A DNA stretch of 64,000 nt from Actinomadura rifamycini DSM 43936. Its GTDB lineage: Bacteria; Actinomycetota; Actinomycetes; Streptosporangiales; Streptosporangiaceae. The stretch is from the NCBI RefSeq assembly GCF_000425065.1, contig NZ_AULB01000007.1, forward strand, positions 310,001-374,000, written 5' to 3'. The position numbers and the translations under genes are program-made. Of this stretch, positions 24,535 to 31,196 are shown piece after piece. Each line of letters opens with the position of its first letter. Position 1 is the stretch's first letter. The notes beneath the pieces are model-generated. The model saw only the letters and a program-made list of their open reading frames with translations. It was not told the origin of the DNA and searched no databases.

Positions 24535-25329
24535 CTACCGCGCGCGGCGCGGGCTGATCAGCCCGACGCGCGCCCCGGTCGGATCCATGACGACCGCGAA
24601 CCGGCCGGGCTCGATGTCGTCCGGCGGCACGGTGACGGTCGCGCCCAGCTCGCCCGCGTGCTCCGCCGCGGCGTCGACGTCGGCGACCTCGAAGTAGGGG
24701 ACCCAGTCGCCCGGCCACTCGGCCGGCCACGTCGCGTCCATGTGCACCAGCCCGGCCACCGGCCGGACGCCCGCCCTCCAGATCGTGTAGACCCAGTCGC
24801 GGTAGTAGCGGCGCTCCGACGCGCGCCACCCGAAGACCTCGCCGTAGAACCGCCGGGCCTTCTCGACGTTCCGGGTCGCCAGCTCCACCCAGTACATCGT
24901 CGACGGCTCCCCGGCGACCTCCGCGCCCCGCAGCTCGTCCCCGTGGGGCTGCCAGACGGCGAAGTCCGACCCCTGGAAGTCGGTGAACATCGCCGTCCGC
25001 CCCACGTGGGCGAACTCCCTCGGCGGGAGGCGCTCCCGCCCGCCCGCGGCGACGACCGCCCGCGCGACGGCGTCGACGTCCGCGACGGTGAAGTAGGACG
25101 TCCACGACGGGGGCTGGGCGGGATCCGCGAGCGTCTGCATCCCGCCGACCGACGGCCCGTCCGCCCCGCCGAGCGTGAAGATCTCGTAGTCGTTCGCCTG
25201 CTCGACGGACAGCGTGTACGAGGACCAGCCGAACAGGTCGCCGTAGAAGCGCCTGGACGTCCCGGGGTCCGGGCTCGCGAGGTCGATCCAGCACGGCGTC
25301 CCCGGCTCGTACCGCGTCACCTCGGGCAT
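24535..25329 (-). CDS. VOC-family protein, tandem copy A
   Basis: 264 residues forming two glyoxalase-like (VOC) modules, at about 1-125 and 135-264. Each begins with a PCWIDLASPDPGTSRRFYGDLFGW-type or MYWVELATRNVEKARRFYGEVFGW-type strand-helix. Such two-module proteins are common in actinomycetes as resistance or lyase proteins of unknown substrate. It is about the same length as the neighbouring copy B and clearly homologous along its whole length (PGTPCW, GGMQ.LADPAQPPSWT and PYF.VADVDAAA are shared). A GGAGGG ribosome site lies just before the ATG. Confidence 0.82.
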   Translation of the reverse strand: MPEVTRYEPGTPCWIDLASPDPGTSRRFYGDLFGWSSYTLSVEQANDYEIFTLGGADGPSVGGMQTLADPAQPPSWTSYFTVADVDAVARAVVAAGGRERLPPREFAHVGRTAMFTDFQGSDFAVWQPHGDELRGAEVAGEPSTMYWVELATRNVEKARRFYGEVFGWRASERRYYRDWVYTIWRAGVRPVAGLVHMDATWPAEWPGDWVPYFEVADVDAAAEHAGELGATVTVPPDDIEPGRFAVVMDPTGARVGLISPRRAR

Positions 25330-25357
25330 CGGAGGCCCTCCACTGCAGACATGGGTT

Positions 25358-25382
25358 CCACGCTACGAACGGGGACGCCAAT
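25358..25382 (-). promoter_or_regulatory. Duplicated promoter-like 25-mer upstream of VOC copy A
   Basis: On the minus strand this reads ATTGGCGTCC, then CCGTTCGTAGCGTGG. The same block, with two substitutions, lies at 26196-26220 upstream of copy B. TAGCGT resembles a -10 element. The duplication therefore included the upstream region. Confidence 0.5.
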
Positions 25383-25407
25383 CGCGCCCGAGGCGACCGC
25401 GAGGACT

Positions 25408-26190
25408 TCACCCGGCCCCGGGCAAGCCTTCGCCAACTCGGTCCGGGGCGATCATCGCCAGCCAGGCGCCCAGCGGGTCCACGACGGCCGCGACCCGGCC
25501 CGCCGCCGCGTCCCGCGGGGGGACGGCGACGCGCGCGCCCAGCTCGGCGCTCCGGCGCGCGGCGGCGTCGACGTCGGCGACCCGGAAGTACGGGATCCAG
25601 CCGCCCGGCCGCTTCTCGTCCATCGGGACCAGGCTCGCCACCGGCCGCGGCCCGACCCGCCAGCCCGTGCGGTCGCCGCGGTCCGCCGCTTCCCACCCGA
25701 ACACCGCGCCGTAGAAGCGCCGCGCCGACTCGGCCTCGTACGCCGCCAGCTCCGCCCAGTACAGCGCCGACGGCTCCCCCGCGACGTCCGCGCCCTCCAC
25801 GTCGCGCGGCTCCCAGACCGCGAAGTCGCTCCCCTGGGAGTCGCTGTACATGCCGACGCGCCCCAGGTTGGCGATCCCCGTCGGCGGCAGCAGCTCGTCC
25901 CCGCCCGCCGCCTCGATCCGCCGCGCGGCCCCCTCCACGCTCTCGACGCGGAAGTAGCACGTCCACGACGGCGGCTGGGCCGGATCGGCGAGCCGCTGCA
26001 TCCCTCCGACCGTCGGACCGCTCACGCCGCCGAGCGTGAACATGTCGTAGTCGCCCAGCGTGTCGATGGTCAGCGTGTACGAGGTCCAGCCGAGCAGGCC
26101 GCCGTAGAACCGCTTGGACGCCGCCGGGTCCGGGCTCACGAGATCGAACCAGCACGGCGTCCCCGGCGCGTACCGCGTCACCTCCGCCAT
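25408..26190 (-). CDS. VOC-family protein, tandem copy B
   Basis: 260 residues, a paralogue of the gene at 24535-25329 with the same two-module VOC layout. It starts MAEVTRYAPGTPCWFDL; an alternative ATG lies at 26199. The copies have diverged substantially at the protein level yet keep conserved promoter-like DNA, so that upstream block may be under selection. If the TAGCGT at 26197-26202 is a -10 element, transcription would begin at or next to the ATG, giving a leaderless message (inference). No metal-site set is clear enough to name a reaction. Confidence 0.82.
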   Translation of the reverse strand: MAEVTRYAPGTPCWFDLVSPDPAASKRFYGGLLGWTSYTLTIDTLGDYDMFTLGGVSGPTVGGMQRLADPAQPPSWTCYFRVESVEGAARRIEAAGGDELLPPTGIANLGRVGMYSDSQGSDFAVWEPRDVEGADVAGEPSALYWAELAAYEAESARRFYGAVFGWEAADRGDRTGWRVGPRPVASLVPMDEKRPGGWIPYFRVADVDAAARRSAELGARVAVPPRDAAAGRVAAVVDPLGAWLAMIAPDRVGEGLPGAG

Positions 26191-26195
26191 GCCGT

Positions 26196-26220
26196 CCACG
26201 CTACGGACGCGGACGCCAAT
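26196..26220 (-). promoter_or_regulatory. Duplicated promoter-like 25-mer upstream of VOC copy B
   Basis: The minus-strand block ATTGGCGTCC, then GCGTCCGTAGCGTGG, matches 23 of 25 positions of 25358-25382. Its TAGCGT is only about 6 bp from the ATG at 26188-26190. Confidence 0.5.
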
Positions 26221-26275
26221 CCCGCCGCGGGCGACGTCGCGGAGTTCGCCTGCGCACGGTCAAGCGTTCACCAGG

Positions 26276-27550
26276 TCAGAGCTTCTTCGCGCCGATCGCC
26301 CCGGCGACGAGCGGGAAGCTCTTGGCCAGCTCCGGGCGCCAGTACTTCCAGTTGTGCATGCCCTTGCCGTACAGGCTGTCGGTGACCTGGACCCCGGCCT
26401 TCTCCGCCGCCTCGACGAAGTTGACGTTCATCCGGTAGGCGAGCCGCTCGCCGACCCGCCCGGCGTCCCAGAACGCCGCGTTCGGGTTGTCGTACTGGCC
26501 GGGCTCGCCGTTCCCGCACGAGATGTACACGCCGACGCCCTTGAGCTTGTCGACCATCACCGTCGCGTCGTGCTGCCGCCACACGTTCCGGTTCATGATC
26601 GGGTCACCCCAGATCTTCGTCCCCGCCTCCTTGTTGATGGAGACGAGGAACGCGGGGACGCCCGGCGCCGTGATGTTCAGCGCGCCGCTGTAGGACGCGA
26701 CGTACTTGAACATGCCCGTGTGCCGCTGGGCGTACGTCACCGCGCCCTGCCCGCCGGACGAGAGCCCGATCGCGGCGCGGCTCGTCCCGGCGTGGAAGTT
26801 GCGCTCCATCAGCGGGATGACCTCCTCGATGTGGAAGGTCTCCCACATCGGGATGCCGCCCTTGCCGTCGTTCCACCAGTTGCTGTACGAGCCCTGCCAG
26901 CCGCCTTCGGGCATCACGACCATCGCGTCGTAGTCGGCGACGACCTGCTCGATCTGCGAGTCCTTGGTCCAGGACTGGTAGTTGTTGTTGCCGCCGTGGT
27001 ACGCGTACACGACCGGCCAGGACCGCTTGGCGCCGGCCTTCCAGCCCTTCGGCAGCAGCAGCCGCGTCTTGACCGTCGTCCCCAGCGCCGGGGAGGCGAT
27101 GGAAACGTCGTACATGCGCGTGCCGACCTTCTTCACGCCGGTGATCTTCGCGCCGTCCGGCGCGGGCGCGTACTTGCTGGGCTTGTCGGCGGCGCCGCCC
27201 GGCAGGTGCGGCTTCTTGCCGTGGTTCGACGTGTTGGTGTCGGGGTCGTTCGAGGCCGGCTTGCCGGAGCCCGTGTTGAACGGGTCGGTGCTCATCGGCC
27301 GGTTCGGCACCTCGGGGATCGGCGACGCGGTCGGCGACGGCGAGCCTCCCGGCCCGGTCGGCGTCCCCGGTGCGCCCGGCTGCGTCGCCGGGCCGAAGGA
27401 CGGCACGGGCTGCGACGCCCCCGCGTTCTCCGAGTCCTTCGTCGGCACGCCCACGCCCGCCTGCGCGAGCCCCACCATCAGGGCGGGCAGCAGAACGGCG
27501 GCCGTCGCGGTGCCGATGACGGCGATCTTCCGATCGGTACGCTTCTTCAT
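26276..27550 (-). CDS. Secreted alpha/beta-hydrolase esterase (Ag85/esterase D-like)
   Basis: 424 residues. A Lys/Arg start and hydrophobic core (MKKRTDRK then AVIGTATAAVLLPALMVGLA) form a signal peptide or anchor. About 110 residues rich in Pro, Gly, Ser and Thr follow, a wall-spanning linker. The hydrolase domain begins near residue 135 with the HGG oxyanion segment (VVYAYHGGNNN), nucleophile Ser in GLSSGGQGA and a late GMHNWKYW histidine. Related to mycolyltransferase-like esterases; mycolates are not expected here, so a general cell-surface esterase is likelier. The ATG follows GGGGAG. A second member is encoded at 32764-33777. Confidence 0.82.
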   Translation of the reverse strand: MKKRTDRKIAVIGTATAAVLLPALMVGLAQAGVGVPTKDSENAGASQPVPSFGPATQPGAPGTPTGPGGSPSPTASPIPEVPNRPMSTDPFNTGSGKPASNDPDTNTSNHGKKPHLPGGAADKPSKYAPAPDGAKITGVKKVGTRMYDVSIASPALGTTVKTRLLLPKGWKAGAKRSWPVVYAYHGGNNNYQSWTKDSQIEQVVADYDAMVVMPEGGWQGSYSNWWNDGKGGIPMWETFHIEEVIPLMERNFHAGTSRAAIGLSSGGQGAVTYAQRHTGMFKYVASYSGALNITAPGVPAFLVSINKEAGTKIWGDPIMNRNVWRQHDATVMVDKLKGVGVYISCGNGEPGQYDNPNAAFWDAGRVGERLAYRMNVNFVEAAEKAGVQVTDSLYGKGMHNWKYWRPELAKSFPLVAGAIGAKKL

Positions 27551-27720
27551 GGGCTCCCCAGCAGCCGATGGCTCCCAGCCGGTCAGGCCGTGCTGTGCTC
27601 CGCGCCCCGGCCCGCTACTCACTCGCGGACGAAACTACTGTCCCGGACGTCCCAGTCGCAAGTATTGGCAAAGAATGCAATAGCAGCGTTACGCCGTAAA
27701 ACGAGAACGGGAACGTGCCA

Positions 27721-27754
27721 TTCACGGACGGACGGCCTTTCACGGACGGACGGC
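27721..27754. repeat. Two 16-bp direct repeats, 18-bp period
   Basis: TTCACGGACGGACGGC occurs at 27721-27736 and 27739-27754. It lies at the edge of the decayed region between the esterase promoter and the DUF4097 lipoprotein. Confidence 0.75.
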
Positions 27755-27939
27755 GCGGGCCGCGGCCTCGCGCTCCGCGTCCAGCCGGCGGGCCTCCTCC
27801 TGCTCGGCGGCGACGCGCGCAGTCGGCGGTGACGGCGGTCCTGCTCGCGGCGTTCGTCACCGCGTTCGGCCTGCGGGCGCGCCGCCGCGCGCCCGGACCC
27901 GCCGAGCCCGTCCCGTCCGCCGTCGAAGCCGCGGCCTGA
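27740..27939 (+). pseudogene. Relic region: fragments of two gene 3' ends
   Basis: On the plus strand, about 27817-27939 ends as a hydrophobic helix plus charged tail (AVTAVLLAAFVTAFGLRARR, then a Pro/Ala tail and stop at 27937-27939). This looks like the C-terminus of a multi-spanning transporter, perhaps MFS. On the minus strand, 27740-27820 reads as a charged helix (VAAEQEEARRLDAEREAA, then stop at 27740). Neither has a start or an N-terminal body. I read this as the scar of two truncated genes brought together. The rest of 27551-27957 holds only the probable AT-richer promoter of the esterase (27600-27700). Confidence 0.35.
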
Positions 27940-27957
27940 GCACCGGCCCCGGACCGG

Positions 27958-28689
27958 TCAGGGGGCCGTCGCGGTGATGTCGCCGTTGCCGCTCTTCAGG
28001 TCGAGGCGGCGCGGGGCGGACGGGGCGGTGGGGACGTTGACGCGCTCGTCGCCGTTGCCGGTGGTCGCGGAGACGCGGTAGGGGCCGCCGGTGACGGTGA
28101 CGGTGATGTCGCCGTTGGACGTCTCGGCGCGGACGTCCGCCGGGACGGACGGGACGAGGGTGATGGCGCCGTTCGACGTCTTCGCGTCGATCCGCCGGGC
28201 CTTCAGGTTGTGCCCCTCGATGCGGCCGTTGGACGTCTTCGCCCGGATCGGCCCCGTGACGCCGGCCAGGCGGATCGAACCGGAGCCGGTGGTGACGTCC
28301 ACCTCGCCGGTCCCGTGGAGGTGCAGGGAGCCGCTGGAGGCGCCGCCGCTCACCGGGACGCCCGCCGGGACGTCCACCGTGTAGCTCGCCGAGCACCCGC
28401 GCCCGCAGCCGGCGAGGACCAGGACGCCGTCCTCGATCCGGTGGGTGGCGCCGTCCGGGCGGTCCGCCCGGTACTTGAGGGTGCGGCGCAGGTACGGCTT
28501 CGCGGCGCCGGCCCGCACCGTCACGCTGCCCGAGCGGACGTCGACGCGCACGGCCTCGATGCCGGACGGCAGCTTCGCCTCGTCCCGGTGCGTGTCCGCG
28601 GGGCCGAGCGAGGCGAACGAGACGTCGCACGCGGCCAGCGCGATCGTCCCGGCGGTGGTGAGGGCGAGGGCGCAGAGCAGCCGGTACAC
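27958..28689 (-). CDS. DUF4097 lipoprotein
   Basis: 243 residues from a GTG start with a perfect GGAGGAAAC ribosome site. A short signal peptide ends in the lipobox LAAC with Cys21, so the protein should be tethered outside the membrane. The remainder is DUF4097-type beta strands with repeated KTSNG and TSNGDI motifs, as in the protein at 549-1430, but with a CGRGC loop that may form a disulfide. The function is unknown. It appears to stand alone; the divergent and downstream genes are unrelated. Confidence 0.82.
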   Translation of the reverse strand: MYRLLCALALTTAGTIALAACDVSFASLGPADTHRDEAKLPSGIEAVRVDVRSGSVTVRAGAAKPYLRRTLKYRADRPDGATHRIEDGVLVLAGCGRGCSASYTVDVPAGVPVSGGASSGSLHLHGTGEVDVTTGSGSIRLAGVTGPIRAKTSNGRIEGHNLKARRIDAKTSNGAITLVPSVPADVRAETSNGDITVTVTGGPYRVSATTGNGDERVNVPTAPSAPRRLDLKSGNGDITATAP

Positions 28690-28746
28690 GTTTCCTCCCG
28701 GGTTCGTGGTTCGCCCCGAACCTACGAACCCGGGAACCGGGCGGTC

Positions 28747-28776
28747 GCCACGCCGGGGAGCCATCCCCGGTGTGGC
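28747..28776 (-). terminator. Hairpin after the F420-type oxidoreductase
   Basis: Arms 28747-28759 (GCCACGCCGGGGA) and 28764-28776 (TCCCCGGTGTGGC) pair at 12 of 13 positions around a GCCA loop, 10 bp past the minus-strand stop at 28786. Confidence 0.6.
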
Positions 28777-28785
28777 TCCCAGGTC

Positions 28786-29754
28786 TCAGCCGAATCGCTC
28801 GCGAAGCGCAGGGAGGAGCTCCATCTCGGCCCAGGTGCGGAAGTCCTTCTGGTGCTCGGCCCCGGACTGGCAGAACGAGATGTGCGTGAACCCTGCGTCG
28901 GCCCACTGCTGGACCGCCTCCAGGTAGTCGTTCACGTCGTTCCCGCACGGGACGGACTGCGCCACGTCCTCGGGACGGACGGTCTTCGTCGCGGCCTCGA
29001 AGTTGACCGGGCCCGGAAGCTCCGCCATGACCTTCCACCCGGAGGCGGAGAACTTCCATGTGCGGTGGGCCCGCTGCTTGCACTCCTCGTAGTCCTGGCC
29101 GTAGGCGATCGGGATCTGGCCGTAGACGGGCTTGCCGCCGCCGCCCTCGCCGTGGAAGAGGGAGACGACGTCGGGCACCGGCTGGTCGGAGATGAGCAGG
29201 TCGGCGTGCCGCGCGGCGAGCCGTCCCGCGCGGGCGCCGAACGCCGCCATGCCGATGCGGACCGGTTCGTCCGGCAGGTCGTACAGCTTCGCCGAGTCGA
29301 CGGTGAAGTGGCGGCCCCGGTAGTTCACGTAGTCGCCGCCGAACAGCGCCCGGATGATCTCCACGGCCTCGGCGAACATCTCGTGCCGGACGTCCACCGA
29401 CGGCCAGCCGCGGCCGATGACGTGCTCGTTGAGGTTCTCCCCGGCGCCGAGGCCGAGGGTGAACCGGCCGTCCGACAGCACGCCCATCGTGGCGGCCTTC
29501 TGCGCCACGACGGCCGGGTGGTACCGCATGATCGGGCACGTCACGAACGTCATCAGCGGGATGCGGTGGGTGGCCTGGGCGAGCGCGCCGAGCACCGACC
29601 AGGCGTAGGCCGAGTGGCCCTGGTCCTCCAGCCACGGGAAGTAGTGGTCGGAGACGACCGAGAAGCCGAAGCCGGCTTCCTCGGCCTCCACCAGGTCGGT
29701 GACCAGCTGCTTCGGCGGGGTCTGCTCGCACAGGAGCGTGTATCCGAATTCCAT
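28786..29754 (-). CDS. F420-dependent LLM oxidoreductase (FGD-like, TIGR03557-type)
   Basis: 322 residues, luciferase-like barrel. The N-terminal FGYTLLCEQTPPKQLV, SVVSDHYFPW and the GRFTLGLGAGENLNEHVIG loop match the TIGR03557 subgroup, close to F420-dependent glucose-6-phosphate dehydrogenase. Substrates of this subgroup are mostly unknown. The ATG at 29752-29754 begins the conserved MEFGY; upstream in-frame ATGs at 29766 and 29802 are possible. It follows a ferritin-like gene on the same strand with a gap of about 45 bp and may be cotranscribed with it. Confidence 0.83.
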   Translation of the reverse strand: MEFGYTLLCEQTPPKQLVTDLVEAEEAGFGFSVVSDHYFPWLEDQGHSAYAWSVLGALAQATHRIPLMTFVTCPIMRYHPAVVAQKAATMGVLSDGRFTLGLGAGENLNEHVIGRGWPSVDVRHEMFAEAVEIIRALFGGDYVNYRGRHFTVDSAKLYDLPDEPVRIGMAAFGARAGRLAARHADLLISDQPVPDVVSLFHGEGGGGKPVYGQIPIAYGQDYEECKQRAHRTWKFSASGWKVMAELPGPVNFEAATKTVRPEDVAQSVPCGNDVNDYLEAVQQWADAGFTHISFCQSGAEHQKDFRTWAEMELLPALRERFG

Positions 29755-29798
29755 GCCGCCCCGCATACCCGGCGTGTCCGGGGTGACACGGTCGCCGG

Positions 29799-30335
29799 TC
29801 ACTTCCCGAGGAGGTCCATCAGGTCGTCGGCGTGCTCCTCCTCGTCCGCGAGGATGTCCTCCATCAGGCGGCGGGTGGTGACGTCGCCGTCGCCGAGCCA
29901 GCGGATGATCTCCTGGTAGGACTCGATGACGATGCGCTCGGCCACGAGGTTCTCCTCGAGCATGCCGCGCAGGTCGCCGTCCTCGAACGTCCGGTACTGG
30001 GTGTGCGAGCGCCGCGCGAGGGTCTCGGGGTCGAAGTCGGGGGTCCCGCCGAGCTGGCTGATGCGCTCGGCCGCCCGCAGCGCGTGGTGGCGCTCCTCGT
30101 GCGCGTGCTCGTTGAACTCGCCGGCGACCTGGGCCCGGTCGATGCCGGACGCGCTGATCGCGTGCTGCGCGTAGCGCATCCAGCAGACGACCTCGGTCGC
30201 GACGACGTCGTTGAGGACGGCGATGACCTCCTCGGGGCTCCGCCGGTAGCCGTCGGTCACCGGGCCCGCGTCCATCTTCTGCCGGGCGCGTTCCCGGATC
30301 GCCGCCACGTCGATGCTGAAGCTGCCGTCGGCCAT
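29799..30335 (-). CDS. Ferritin-like (bacterioferritin-type) protein
   Basis: 178 residues, a four-helix ferritin-like bundle. Di-iron ligands are evident: a Glu in VVATEVVCWMRYAQH, the EEERHH-type motif (HEERHHALRAAERI), a later Glu in ENLVAERIVIESYQE, and ADEEEHADDL (ExxH). It resembles Dps/bacterioferritin-like proteins of actinomycetes that bind or oxidise iron. It has a good GAGGAGAGA ribosome site. It is divergent from the peptide operon at 30468, from which it is separated by about 250 bp. Confidence 0.82.
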   Translation of the reverse strand: MADGSFSIDVAAIRERARQKMDAGPVTDGYRRSPEEVIAVLNDVVATEVVCWMRYAQHAISASGIDRAQVAGEFNEHAHEERHHALRAAERISQLGGTPDFDPETLARRSHTQYRTFEDGDLRGMLEENLVAERIVIESYQEIIRWLGDGDVTTRRLMEDILADEEEHADDLMDLLGK

Positions 30336-30467
30336 GCTCTCTCTCCTCGTCCCCCGCGCGGATCAGGCCCTCGCCGACCGCTGTGACGCCCTCCTCCTAC
30401 CCAGCTCGGAAAGGTCATGCATCGGACAAGCCGATGACACGCGGTAGCGAAAGGATCACCCTGAGAG

Positions 30468-30496
30468 TTGGCACTCTCCGTGAGGGGTGCTATACG
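30468..30496 (+). promoter_or_regulatory. Strong sigma-70-type promoter of the twin-peptide operon
   Basis: TTGGCA (30468-30473), a 17-bp spacer and TATACG (30491-30496). With a start near 30503 the leader is about 80 nt. It is one of the better vegetative-type promoters in the window, suggesting abundant peptide expression. No other feature is seen in 30336-30584. Confidence 0.55.
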
Positions 30497-30584
30497 TAGA
30501 GCTACACCGCTGCGAACCGCAGCGGGACAGGGACGACCGGTATCCACCTTGGAGTCCGGGCCTGACAAGGAGAAAAGGAACCAC

Positions 30585-30851
30585 ATGAAGTCCTTCAGCT
30601 ACACCGAACTGGACATGCTCGCCGGCGAGGTTCTGCCGGAGCGCGCCGTGCTGTCCACCCTTCTCGTCGGTGGGGGCAACGAGAACGAGAACGCCAACCT
30701 GAACCTGGGCGGCCACGACGGCGACGACACCACGGTCGTCAGCGCCTGCTCCTCCAACAGCAACCAGCCGGCGACCGGCCTGCTCACCATCATCAACGGT
30801 GTGCCCGCGGCCAACTCGCAGATCTGCACGCCGGCCGCGATCCAGGGCTGA
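30585..30851 (+). CDS. RiPP-like precursor peptide 1 (88 aa)
   Basis: 88 residues with an AAGGAG ribosome site. Leader motif YTELDMLAGEVLPER at 6-20, then a Gly/Asn/Glu-rich stretch (about 29-45) and a core with Cys55 and Cys81 ending TPAAIQG. Peptide 2, 118 bp downstream, shares the leader pattern (YTxxDLxxLxGEVLPxR) and the core pattern TVV..AC...TGLL...TCxPAA, with cysteine spacing of 26 and 27. Leader plus variable hinge plus conserved core is the layout of ribosomally made, post-translationally processed peptides. There is no signal peptide of the ordinary kind. I do not recognise a named family. Confidence 0.7.
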   Translation: MKSFSYTELDMLAGEVLPERAVLSTLLVGGGNENENANLNLGGHDGDDTTVVSACSSNSNQPATGLLTIINGVPAANSQICTPAAIQG

Positions 30852-30887
30852 CCTCAGTTCTGACATCGCGGGCTTCGGCCTGCACAG

Positions 30888-30919
30888 GAAGGGCTGGCGT
30901 TCGTACGCCAGCCCTTCCC
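30888..30919 (+). terminator. Attenuator-like hairpin between the two peptide genes
   Basis: A perfect 13-bp stem (GGAAGGGCTGGCG at 30888-30900, CGCCAGCCCTTCC at 30907-30919) with a TTCGTA loop, followed by CCCTTAT. Placed 37 bp after the peptide 1 stop, it would let most transcripts end there and a minority read into peptide 2 and the protease, the usual way to overproduce a precursor. Confidence 0.75.
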
Positions 30920-30968
30920 CCTTATCGACCATGACCATCTGCTTACGGACGGACCCGAAAGCGAGCTC

Positions 30969-31196
30969 ATGAACCCTCAGCAATACACCTACGCCGACCT
31001 GGAGCGCCTCACGGGCGAGGTGCTGCCGCAGCGCCTCGCGCTGTCGGGCGGCGGCGGCGACACGGTCGTCTTCTACGCCTGCCAGGCGACGTACTCCGCG
31101 GGCACCACCGGGCTGCTCGGCACCGGGCTGCTCGCCCAGCCGCCGCACTCCACGCTCACGTGCGTCCCGGCGGCCGTCGTCCACGACAACCCATGA
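30969..31196 (+). CDS. RiPP-like precursor peptide 2 (75 aa)
   Basis: 75 residues. Leader motif YTYADLERLTGEVLPQR (6-22), a short SGGGGD hinge and a core with Cys38 and Cys65: TVVFYAC, then TTGLLGTGLL and STLTCVPAAV. The homology to peptide 1 spans both leader and core. The stop overlaps the ATG of the metalloprotease gene (ATGA), so production of the two is translationally coupled, which ties the peptides to the protease functionally. The mature product could be a disulfide- or thioether-bridged hydrophobic peptide; no dehydratase, radical SAM or cyclase gene is adjacent. Confidence 0.7.
   Translation: MNPQQYTYADLERLTGEVLPQRLALSGGGGDTVVFYACQATYSAGTTGLLGTGLLAQPPHSTLTCVPAAVVHDNP

Noticed and set aside
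26276-27550. True mycolyltransferase (antigen 85)
   Set aside because: The fold is similar, but no mycolate or arabinogalactan gene is seen and the host does not look like a mycolata member, so I call it an Ag85-like esterase only.
30336-30467. Possible small gene or RNA upstream of peptide 1
   Set aside because: No start/ribosome-site pair, no stable structure and no similarity to known leaders.
30468-30492. CIRCE-like heat-shock element (TTGGCACTC ... GGGTGCTAT)
   Set aside because: The arms agree at only 6 of 9 positions and the spacer is 8, not 9. I read the TTGGCA as a -35 element instead.
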